NCBI RefSeq assembly: GCF_001046635.1
Contig: NZ_KQ130455.1
Span: forward strand, 418,477 to 482,476
DNA: 64,000 nt
Direction: 5' to 3'
DNA from: Novosphingobium barchaimii LL02
GTDB taxonomy: Bacteria; Pseudomonadota; Alphaproteobacteria; Sphingomonadales; Sphingomonadaceae
A program made the translations under genes and the position numbers. The notes beneath the pieces are model-generated. The model was not told where the DNA came from, searched no databases, and saw only the letters and a program-made list of their open reading frames with translations. Shown here piece after piece: positions 47,130-55,170 of the stretch (within the stretch, counting starts at the first letter, position 1; each line of letters opens with the position of its first letter).

Positions 47130-48509
47130 TCACGTCTGCTCTTCAAGCATGCGGCGATAAGTGGGAAGGGCGCGCGCGATGAAGAAAGCGCTGCCCGCCG
47201 CCGCAAGGGCGCAGGTGATGGCCAGGGAATCCCCGACCCGGCCCTCGTCGGCGAAGACATGGTCGGTGATCAGCGCGACGAACGTCGGCGCCAGCGCAAG
47301 GCCCGCCACACTGACCACGAACACATAGACCGACGAGGCGACGCCGCGCATGCGGTTGGGCGTCACCATCTGCAGCGCCGAGGAGGATAGCGCCTGCGGC
47401 AGGCTGTAGGCCACGCTGGCGGCCGTCGCCACGGCGAAGGCGCTCCAGTAGGTATTCGCGAACATCAAGCTCAGGCTGAGCAGAACCAGCACTACCGAGC
47501 AGGCCAGCGCGACGATCAGGAGGTTGTCGCGCCGACCGCCAAAGCGCTCTATCGCGCGGGCGACCCAGGGGCTGACCAGCACGCTGAGCGATCCGGTGAC
47601 CAGCACCGCGATGCCGTACTGCACGCCGACCTGACCGGCGGACACGCCGAATTTGCGGATCAACACGGTCGGCATCCACGCCGGGAAGGCGTAGAGCGTG
47701 ATGATGAATAGCGGCATGCCCAGGTAGAAGTTGCCGTAAAAGCCTTTGTACTTGCGGAACGTCTCCCAGATTTCGGCGCCAGACATGTGGCGCGCGGCTT
47801 CGTTGGCCTTGGCCGCGCGGCGAGCCGGTTCCTTCACGAACAGCAGCAGCAGTGCGATCAGGATGCCGGGCGCGCCGGCGAGGAAGAACACCATCTGCCA
47901 CGGCTTGAGCGAGGCGAGCAGCGGATAGTCCGAAAGGTCCCATGTCGCGGCGCCGTCCAGCAGCAGGCCGCCGAAAATCAGGGCAAGACCGCCGCCGAGG
48001 TACGGCCCCATCATGTAGACGCTGAACGCACGCGGGATCAGCCGCGTCGGGAAGGCGTCGGCGATGATCGACCATGCGGCGGGCGTCAGGCAGGCCTCGG
48101 CTCCGCCGACCCCGAAGCGGGCGGCGAACAGCTGCCAGTAGCTGCGTGCCAGCCCGCAGCAGCTGGTGCCGATGCTCCACAGCATGATGCCGAATACCAG
48201 CACGCCCTTGCGGCTGCCGGTATCAGCCACGCGCCCGAAGATCGGGCTGAGGATGATGTAGGCGGAGGTGAACGCCAGCCCCTGAAGCAGGCTGAGGCGA
48301 GTGTCGTCGAGTCCGAACTCCGCCTTGATTGGCCCGACCAGAAGGTTGAGCACCTGCCTGTCGATGAAGCTGCAGGTATAGGCCAGCGTCAGGACAATGA
48401 TGAGATACCAGCCAGCGAGCGACCCACGACCTTCCTCGGCTTCCAGCCCCGGGGTGCCATTGGCAGCCGGCTCCAGCATTTCGTCTCCGACGGGCGCAAC
48501 GACGGTCAT
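47130..48509 (-). CDS. MFS transporter, spinster-like
   Basis: A 459-residue transporter with about 12 membrane helices. Helix 1 has the spinster-type TYTCSFIDRQVLNLLVGPIK, and the loop 2-3 motif is GRVADTGSRKGVL. A further family feature is ARFGVGGAEACLTPAAWSII. Such carriers are common in sphingomonad catabolic clusters and may import the substrate or export products. It overlaps the CoA ligase gene by four bases (ATGA) and is the last gene of this unit. Confidence 0.9.
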   Translation of the reverse strand: MTVVAPVGDEMLEPAANGTPGLEAEEGRGSLAGWYLIIVLTLAYTCSFIDRQVLNLLVGPIKAEFGLDDTRLSLLQGLAFTSAYIILSPIFGRVADTGSRKGVLVFGIMLWSIGTSCCGLARSYWQLFAARFGVGGAEACLTPAAWSIIADAFPTRLIPRAFSVYMMGPYLGGGLALIFGGLLLDGAATWDLSDYPLLASLKPWQMVFFLAGAPGILIALLLLFVKEPARRAAKANEAARHMSGAEIWETFRKYKGFYGNFYLGMPLFIITLYAFPAWMPTVLIRKFGVSAGQVGVQYGIAVLVTGSLSVLVSPWVARAIERFGGRRDNLLIVALACSVVLVLLSLSLMFANTYWSAFAVATAASVAYSLPQALSSSALQMVTPNRMRGVASSVYVFVVSVAGLALAPTFVALITDHVFADEGRVGDSLAITCALAAAGSAFFIARALPTYRRMLEEQT

Positions 48510-50194
48510 ACGCGCGGCTTCGCGGAAGGATCGATCTTTCCATCGGCCTTGAAGCCGCGCAGCAGTTCGAACTTCTGGACCTTGGTGGCGCTCATCGGCC
48601 AGCTTTCCACGAAACGCACGTAGCGCGGGATTTTGTAGCTGGCGATGCGGCCCGCGCAGTGGGCAATAACGTCCTGCGTTTCAAGCGAGGCACCGGGATT
48701 CAGCTCGATGAATGCGGCAGCGACTTCCATCAGCCGTTCGTCGGGCACGCCGACGACCTGCGCCATGCGAATGGCGGGGTGCGTGGCGAGGAAGCTCTCC
48801 AGTTCCACCGCCGCGACGTTCTCGCCGCCGATCTTGAGCATGTCCTTGAGGCGGCCCTCGTAGACGAGGCGTCCCATCGGGCCGATGCGGCCCAGGTCGC
48901 CGGTGTGCAGCCAGTCGTCGGTATCGACGGCGGCGGCGGTGGCGACATCATCGTCGAAGTAGCCGGCGAACACGCCGAAGCCGCGCACGCGAATCTCGCC
49001 CGGCGCACCATCGGGCACCTTCACGCCGTCTTCATCGAAGATGGCGACGTCCATGCCCTCGCAGATCGGGCCGGACGTGGCGAACAGGACATCGTCGGGA
49101 TCGTCGATGTTGCTGTAACATGGAACGCCGGTGGCCTCGGTAAGGCCGTAGCTGTTGACGTACTTGGCGCCTGGAAACAGCGTCCCGTAGCGGCGCATCA
49201 GGTCTACCGGGCCGACGACGTGGTTGATGCGCAGCGCCGACTGGTCGTAGCGCGCGAAATCGGGATGGGTGACAAGCGCGGAGATGATCGTCGGGAAACC
49301 GGCGTAGTGCACGGTGGGGCTGCGCTCGATCAGCAGTTCCATCGCCGCGTCGGGGGAAAAGTGGCTCATGCCGACAAAGCAGGCGCCAGTCGCGCGGCAG
49401 CCTGCCATCGGCAGGATAGTGGACATGTGGAACAGCGGGAGCGGGTCCCACACCCTGTCTTCTTCGGTGAGGCGGAAGCTGCCCGCCATCGCCTTGCCCA
49501 TGCGCGAAAGCGAGAGGTGTGTGAGCATGCAGGCCTTGGGCCGCGAGGTGGTGCCCGAAGAGAAGATGATGAGGCCGATGTCCTCGGGGCGCACAGCGGC
49601 GGCGCGCTCCAGCACGGTCTGGCGGTCCACCGCGGCGGCCGCCTGTTCGAGCACGGCGATCGTAGGCCAGGGGCCGGGGCGATCGTCACCTACTTCGACG
49701 ATCATGCGCAGCGCCGGGGCCGCTGCCACCTTGAGTTCACCCCCGCTCCAGTCGGCAAGTTCGGGGAAGACTTCCGTCAGCATCGGGCGATAGTCGCAGA
49801 AGTCGTGGGCATGGCCGCCGACCAGCAGCAGTTCGATCCGCGACTTGGGGATCACGTAGGACAAATCGTCCGGCCGGTACCGCGCGTTCAGCAGAACCGC
49901 GCAGGCACCGACCAGATCGATCGCATAATAGAGGACCACGTAATCCCAGCAGTTGGGTGCCAGGATGCCCACATGATCGCCCGCCTTGACGCCGAGGCCG
50001 ATCAGGCCGCGCGCGCGCTCGATCACCTGCTCGAACAGCTCAGCATACGTCGCCTCCTGCCCGTCGTAGACCAGCGCGGGCCGGTCGGCGAAGCGCTTCG
50101 CTGCGGCCTGGAGTGTGCCCCCCACCGTCATCGGATGGGGGGCAGCATTGCCATCGGGTTCGAGAAGGGCGGTGTTGGCCACGGTGGTCTCCAT
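48506..50194 (-). CDS. AMP-binding acyl-CoA synthetase/ligase
   Basis: A 562-residue ANL-family ligase with IIFSSGTTSRPKACMLTH (P-loop-like), YVNSYGLTEATG, DDWLHTGDLGRI and the hinge RLKDMLKIGGENVAAVEL. The late Lys in MSATKVQKFEL is the catalytic residue. It activates a carboxylic acid to its CoA thioester. Following the P450, alcohol dehydrogenase and aldehyde dehydrogenase genes on the same strand, it would take the acid formed by them into a beta-oxidation-like route. It starts 11 bases downstream of the TonB receptor gene. Confidence 0.92.
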   Translation of the reverse strand: METTVANTALLEPDGNAAPHPMTVGGTLQAAAKRFADRPALVYDGQEATYAELFEQVIERARGLIGLGVKAGDHVGILAPNCWDYVVLYYAIDLVGACAVLLNARYRPDDLSYVIPKSRIELLLVGGHAHDFCDYRPMLTEVFPELADWSGGELKVAAAPALRMIVEVGDDRPGPWPTIAVLEQAAAAVDRQTVLERAAAVRPEDIGLIIFSSGTTSRPKACMLTHLSLSRMGKAMAGSFRLTEEDRVWDPLPLFHMSTILPMAGCRATGACFVGMSHFSPDAAMELLIERSPTVHYAGFPTIISALVTHPDFARYDQSALRINHVVGPVDLMRRYGTLFPGAKYVNSYGLTEATGVPCYSNIDDPDDVLFATSGPICEGMDVAIFDEDGVKVPDGAPGEIRVRGFGVFAGYFDDDVATAAAVDTDDWLHTGDLGRIGPMGRLVYEGRLKDMLKIGGENVAAVELESFLATHPAIRMAQVVGVPDERLMEVAAAFIELNPGASLETQDVIAHCAGRIASYKIPRYVRFVESWPMSATKVQKFELLRGFKADGKIDPSAKPRV

Positions 50195-50205
50195 TCTTGT
50201 CCGGT

Positions 50206-52710
50206 TCAGGGCATGCGCCAGGTCAGTTGCAAAGCCACGGTGCGCGGCATGGCGCCAAAGCCTGCCTGATCGGCAATGCGGTTGACATTGGTGCCCGTGC
50301 CGCTGCCGGTGCCAGCAGCGTCGGTGACGCCGGTGACCACGAACTTGTTGGTCAGGTTCTTCGCGAGCAGAGCCAGCTCCCAGCGCTCGTCGCTACTGCG
50401 GACGTGAATTTGCGCGTCGAGGTTCACGTAGGAGCCTTGACGGGACAGCGGCGAACCGAAGGCGGAGGTCAGGTAGCTGGAACTGTAGCGGCTATCGATA
50501 CCGAACCCGGCGGTGAAGCCGCTGGTGACCTCGGTGTCGTACTTGACGCCCAATGTTGCGGTCCAGCGCGGCGCGGTGAAGGTTGGCACGCCGTCCAGAT
50601 TCTGGCCCGGCGTTCCGGCACTGGCGCCCGAAGCCGGCACCAGCAGGCCGGGAACACAGCCGTCATTCAGCGACTGGCCGCCGTAGCACGGCGCGATCGT
50701 GTCACCGTAGTTGGCCTTGCTGTAGTTGAGCGAGCCGTTCAGCCCGAAGCCATGCAGCGCGCGGGGCTGGAAGTCGAACTCGACCTCGGCGCCGCGCGTC
50801 CGCGCGGAACCGGCGTTGACCGAATTGTAGCTGAGCGCGCGCGAATCGAGATAAGTGATCTGTAGGTCGGTGTACTTGTAGCTGTACAGGCTCAGATTCA
50901 GGCGCAGCTGGCGGTCCAGCAGCATCGTCTTCACACCGGCTTCGAAGCCTCGGCCCTTTTCGGGGGCGAAAGTGAAGAAGTCCGGCGCGGTCAGCGGCGT
51001 CAGGATCGAGCTGTTGGAGAAGCCGCCCGACTTGTAGGCGGTCTTGTACGCGCCGTAGACGTTGACGTCCGGCGATACTTTCCACGCGACGGTGGCTTCG
51101 GGCGACCAGTTGGTGAAGGTCTGGTTTGCCGTTACCCGGTCTGTGACGTTATAGTTGATCCCGGCGAAGCGCGGGTTCGCGTAAGGCTGGAAGAAGTCGC
51201 TGTCCTTGGTCTCATGGATGTAGCGCACGCCGCCGGTCAGCTCGACCGAGGGCACAACCTTCCAGATCACCTGGCCGTAGCCCGACAGGGTTTCGCCTTT
51301 GGTGGTCGATTCCTTGGCGTACTGGACGTAGCGGTAGCCTTCCGGCGCCGCGCTGTTTTCCGCGTTGGCGTTGATCACCACCTGGTCGAAGTTGCGCTTG
51401 GTGTTCTGGTAGTAGCCGCCGACCATGAAGTTGACCGGACTGTCGAATTCGGTCAGTGCGCGCAGTTCCTGGCTGAACGCTTTCCATTTGCTGATTTCGG
51501 CGCCCCAGATATTGACCGTCGGCGACGACTGGTAATCAATGTCCGCCACCCAGTGGTTGCGATTCTGATTGTAGTTGGTGATCGAGGTGAGCGCGACGTT
51601 GCCCAACTGGTAGTCGATGTTTCCGGTGACACCCCACGAGGTGTACTTGTTGAAGTTCTTGTCGGCAGCCATCACCGTCGCGTCGGCGATGTCTGCGGGC
51701 AGGTCGTTCATGTAATTGTGAAAGCCCGGCTCGCACGCCGTTCCCGGCATGGTCGTGCTGGTGCCGCCGTCGCAGGCGAAGACGTTGTAGTTCCACGCAC
51801 CGCCTGCCGTGCGGTTGTAGCCGTAGTTGGCTTTCAGCGTTGCAGTCAGGTCGTCGACCGGTTCCCAGCGCAAGGTGCCGCGCACCAGGAAATCGCGCTC
51901 ACGCGGGCCGGACTTGCTGGCGGGCGCAACGTGAGGGGTATTGGGCGCGACGGTGGTGGCGGTCGGCGTATCGCGAGTGTTGTAGGTCACGTCACCAGCG
52001 CGATTGGTGAATAGCGAGCCGTAATCCTTCGACCCACGAACGGCGACGCGAAAGCCGGCCGTGTCGCCGATCGGACCCGAGACGAAGCCTTCGCCGTAGA
52101 CCTTGCGCGCGTTGAATTCGTAGCCGGTCCGGATTTGCGCCGTCAGGTGGTCTGTCGGGTTCGCGGTGGTGATGGAAATCACGCCGGCGGTGGCATTCTT
52201 GCCGAAGAACAGGGACTGCGGGCCCTTGAGAATTTCCATGGAAGCGAGGTCGAAGAAGCCCTCGTTGATGGTGCGGCCCTGGCCATAATAGACGCCGTCG
52301 ACGATCACCGCGACGGACTGTTCCATGCCGATCGACAGCGAGTTCGAGCCGATGCCGCGCAAGCTAAGCTGCGCGCCTGAACCCGAGACGTTGCGGCCGA
52401 TGACCAGCTGCGGGGTGGCGGCGGCAATGCGCTCGAGGCTGGTGAGGTCACGGCGGGCAATGTCCTCGCCCGAGATGACGGTCACGGCGACCGGTACATC
52501 CTGCGCGGATTCCGCGCGGCGGCGGGCGGTAACGATGATGTCGTTGCCAGTGGGAACCGCTTCCCGTGCCTGTGGGGGCTGCTGCGGAGCGGGACCTTCC
52601 TGCGCGTGCAGAGCGGCGCCTGGCCACATTGCGGGCAGGAGAATGCTTCCGGTCACGAGGAGCGTGCGGCGAATCCGCGAACGACGGGTATCGGTTTTGC
52701 CGATCGGCAT
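50206..52710 (-). CDS. TonB-dependent outer-membrane receptor
   Basis: An 834-residue receptor. The signal peptide (RRTLLVTGSILLPAMWPGAA) ends near ALHAQEG, and NDIIVTARRRAES is the TonB-box region. The plug has LSLRGIGSNSLSIGMEQSVA and MEILKGPQSLFFGKNATAG, where KGPQSLFFG varies from the usual RGPQGTLFG. The barrel ends VALQLTWRMP with a terminal Pro instead of an aromatic residue. It belongs to the P450/alcohol-oxidation region and precedes the CoA ligase gene, so it may import the hydrophobic compound oxidised there. Confidence 0.93.
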   Translation of the reverse strand: MPIGKTDTRRSRIRRTLLVTGSILLPAMWPGAALHAQEGPAPQQPPQAREAVPTGNDIIVTARRRAESAQDVPVAVTVISGEDIARRDLTSLERIAAATPQLVIGRNVSGSGAQLSLRGIGSNSLSIGMEQSVAVIVDGVYYGQGRTINEGFFDLASMEILKGPQSLFFGKNATAGVISITTANPTDHLTAQIRTGYEFNARKVYGEGFVSGPIGDTAGFRVAVRGSKDYGSLFTNRAGDVTYNTRDTPTATTVAPNTPHVAPASKSGPRERDFLVRGTLRWEPVDDLTATLKANYGYNRTAGGAWNYNVFACDGGTSTTMPGTACEPGFHNYMNDLPADIADATVMAADKNFNKYTSWGVTGNIDYQLGNVALTSITNYNQNRNHWVADIDYQSSPTVNIWGAEISKWKAFSQELRALTEFDSPVNFMVGGYYQNTKRNFDQVVINANAENSAAPEGYRYVQYAKESTTKGETLSGYGQVIWKVVPSVELTGGVRYIHETKDSDFFQPYANPRFAGINYNVTDRVTANQTFTNWSPEATVAWKVSPDVNVYGAYKTAYKSGGFSNSSILTPLTAPDFFTFAPEKGRGFEAGVKTMLLDRQLRLNLSLYSYKYTDLQITYLDSRALSYNSVNAGSARTRGAEVEFDFQPRALHGFGLNGSLNYSKANYGDTIAPCYGGQSLNDGCVPGLLVPASGASAGTPGQNLDGVPTFTAPRWTATLGVKYDTEVTSGFTAGFGIDSRYSSSYLTSAFGSPLSRQGSYVNLDAQIHVRSSDERWELALLAKNLTNKFVVTGVTDAAGTGSGTGTNVNRIADQAGFGAMPRTVALQLTWRMP

Positions 52711-52932
52711 GGCTTGTGATCCTCTCCACCAATTAGCGCCCTTATGCTGGACGCTTTCTTTGGCTCGTGCCGCTTTCGGCCCGAGGGAACGGTATTATCT
52801 CGGGATTATTCTAAGGCAAGTGACTTTTATAATTTCGCTGCGATTGGCGGGAAAATCCCCGGAATCCGGTCGTAATGGCACGCCCGCCTGCGGTACGTCA
52901 GGCCTATCAGTGCTTAAAAGTAAGCGAATCGC

Positions 52933-53772
52933 TTATTCGACTTCGCGCGCGGAACGCGCCCATTCGCGGCCGTCGTCGGATGCGACCCACCGCAAGGCGT
53001 TACCTACAAGTTGACGGTAGGTCGGGTCCGCATAGGTGGCCGGGCTGTCGCCGGGCTGGATATAGACCAGGGGACTGTTGCCGGCGGGCTTGGCCCAGGC
53101 GAGCAGCGGATTGAGCGCTTCGGGCACCCACGGGGCGCCTTCGCCGTCCGCCAGTCGTTGGACCGCGCGCCGGGCCGACTGAAATCGCGCGGGGTCGATC
53201 GTGTCGTCCAGATAGAGCAGCGGCTGGATGGAAGGATCCTCGAACACCTGCTGCAGGTAGAGTTCATCGGTCAGCGCAAAACGCGGCGGCAGCCCTTGCG
53301 TCACGGGATGCGGCGTATCGGCCACACGCGCCGTATAGGCGACGTCGGCCAGATAGCCCGAGCCCGGCCGGGCCTCGCCCCCGATAACGGCATCGCGGTA
53401 CAGGAATTGCCCGCCGATCGCCTGCGCATAGCGTGGCCAGGCGGGCCATCCTGCGGCGGCATGATGCAGCATGACCATGCCCTTGCCCTCGGCCATCAGG
53501 GCTTCGAAACCGGCCCTGAACGCGTCCGTCGGCTCGGCGAAGCCCGGGCGTTCGGCGATGGGCGCGCGAAAATCGAGGCCCGGCATGTCGTAGAACAGGA
53601 TCGCGTCGTAGCGGCGCATCTGTTCGGGATTGAGCAGGACGGCGGCGGCGGGTTGATCCACCATCGTCGGCTCACTGCCCGCCGCGCGCAGCATCGCCTC
53701 CAATCCGTCGCGCGAAAAGGCGTGACCTTTGGTGACGACGAAAAGCTCGATGCGGTCTTCCTTGCGGATCAT
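52933..53772 (-). CDS. ThuA-like protein (glutamine-amidotransferase fold)
   Basis: A 279-residue ThuA-family protein with FVVTKGHAFSRDGLEAML at the start, DAILFYDMPGLDF, GKGMVMLHHAAAGWPAWP, and HPVTQGLPPRFALTDELY. The fold is that of class I glutamine amidotransferases, but the nucleophile Cys is replaced (LHHAAAG), as usual in ThuA proteins. ThuA was linked to trehalose/sugar use in rhizobia; the biochemical role is unsettled. It lies eight bases after the P450 gene, so it is co-transcribed with it. Confidence 0.85.
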   Translation of the reverse strand: MIRKEDRIELFVVTKGHAFSRDGLEAMLRAAGSEPTMVDQPAAAVLLNPEQMRRYDAILFYDMPGLDFRAPIAERPGFAEPTDAFRAGFEALMAEGKGMVMLHHAAAGWPAWPRYAQAIGGQFLYRDAVIGGEARPGSGYLADVAYTARVADTPHPVTQGLPPRFALTDELYLQQVFEDPSIQPLLYLDDTIDPARFQSARRAVQRLADGEGAPWVPEALNPLLAWAKPAGNSPLVYIQPGDSPATYADPTYRQLVGNALRWVASDDGREWARSAREVE

Positions 53773-53780
53773 GCGGGTTC

Positions 53781-55043
53781 TCAGCGCGTTCTGGCGCGGA
53801 AGCGGATCGGCAGTTCGCGCAAGGGAAGGGTCAGGAAGTTGGCGCGATGGATCGGTTCAACGAGCGGACGGGCAAGCTCGATATCCTCCAACCGATCAAG
53901 GATCGCCTGGGTGCCGATGGCGATTTCCTGCCGCGCCAGCACCGCGCCGACGCAGAAATGGGTGCCGGCCCCGAAGGCGAGGTGAGTTCCGGCATTGCCG
54001 CGCTCCATGTCGAACATGTGCGGGCAGGCGAACTTCGCCGGATCGCGGTTAGCCGCGCCATACCGCACGATCACCACCGAACCTTCCGGGATGAGCGTGC
54101 CGCTCAGTTCAACGTCTCGGGTGGTGCGCCGGCGCAGGCCCTGCGTCGGGCTTTCGAAGCGGATGACTTCCTCGACGAAGCCCTTCATCCGCTTGGGCTC
54201 CTCGCGCAGCTTGGCCATCTGGTCCGGGTGGTTCAGCAACTGCATCAGCGCGTGGCCGATCGAGGTCATCGTCGATTCGAAGCCGCCGCCGATCAGTTGG
54301 CTCATCACGCTTTGTAGCTCCGCCATCGTCAGCGGTTCCTCGCCGTCACGCTGCGCGGTGACGAGGGCGGAAATCCAGTCGCCCGTAGGGTTGGCGCGGC
54401 GCTCGTCGAACAGGCGACCAAGGTGATGCTGTGCTTCCAGTTCGATGTCGGCATTACGCAGCAGCGCGTCCTCGTCCATCACGTAGGACGCAGGCGCGAG
54501 CATCGAATCCGCCCACTTCTTGAATGTGGCGACTTGGCCTGCCGGCAGACCCATCTCTTCGGCCAGGATCGTACCGGGCAGCAGCATTGCATATTCGCTG
54601 ATGAACTCGCACTCGCCGCGATCGATGAAACCGTCGATCAGGGCGTGGGCAACCTCCTCGATATGCGGGGTCATCTCGCGCACCCGCCCGACCGTGAACA
54701 CGCGGTCTACGAGACGGCGGTAGCGGGCGTGGTCGGGCGCATCGGTGCGCTGGAGCGTGGCGATATGCGGCCAGCCCTTCGCCTCCATATATTCGCGCAG
54801 CCTGGCCGCATTCTCCGGACCCTGCAGTGATGCCCGGTCCACCTTGTTCGAAAATGTCACCGGATCGGTCAGCACCGCGCGCAGGTCGGCATAGCGCGAG
54901 ACGATGTAGAATCCCGTTTCAGGCATCCGATAGATGCCGGGCGCGTCCTGCATTGCCTCATACATGGCGAAAGGGTCGCTCTGCGTCGTTGGATCGAGAA
55001 GGCTGAAGCCTTCCAGCTTTTCCCTGGCGTCGAGGTCGGCCAT
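53781..55043 (-). CDS. Cytochrome P450
   Basis: A 420-residue soluble bacterial P450 that inserts one oxygen atom into an organic substrate. The I-helix oxygen-binding region is IGGGFESTMTSIGHAL, giving G-G-x-E-S in place of the commoner A-G-x-E/D-T. The K-helix reads EEVIRFESP, and the haem loop is LAFGAGTHFCVGAVLARQE with the axial Cys near residue 364. I prefer the ATG at 55043 because GGGAG stands 10 bases before it; another ATG lies six codons upstream. No ferredoxin or ferredoxin reductase gene is near, so electrons must come from elsewhere. The next genes in the ladder are a PQQ alcohol dehydrogenase and an aldehyde dehydrogenase. Confidence 0.93.
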   Translation of the reverse strand: MADLDAREKLEGFSLLDPTTQSDPFAMYEAMQDAPGIYRMPETGFYIVSRYADLRAVLTDPVTFSNKVDRASLQGPENAARLREYMEAKGWPHIATLQRTDAPDHARYRRLVDRVFTVGRVREMTPHIEEVAHALIDGFIDRGECEFISEYAMLLPGTILAEEMGLPAGQVATFKKWADSMLAPASYVMDEDALLRNADIELEAQHHLGRLFDERRANPTGDWISALVTAQRDGEEPLTMAELQSVMSQLIGGGFESTMTSIGHALMQLLNHPDQMAKLREEPKRMKGFVEEVIRFESPTQGLRRRTTRDVELSGTLIPEGSVVIVRYGAANRDPAKFACPHMFDMERGNAGTHLAFGAGTHFCVGAVLARQEIAIGTQAILDRLEDIELARPLVEPIHRANFLTLPLRELPIRFRARTR

Positions 55044-55170
55044 TGCTTGTCCATCTCCCATATGTCTTTGCGCTTATTATTAACGCATCTGCCTTATAAA
55101 TGAAGCGCCAGTCTAGCGTTTGTCACAGGTCGGAGGATTTTTTCGGAGGAAATGGCAGGCAGGCGCCTGA

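Noticed and set aside
48659-50269. Long open frame (536 codons) antisense to the CoA ligase
   Set aside because: Shadow of the conserved ligase on the minus strand; no recognisable domains and an unnatural His/Arg-rich composition.
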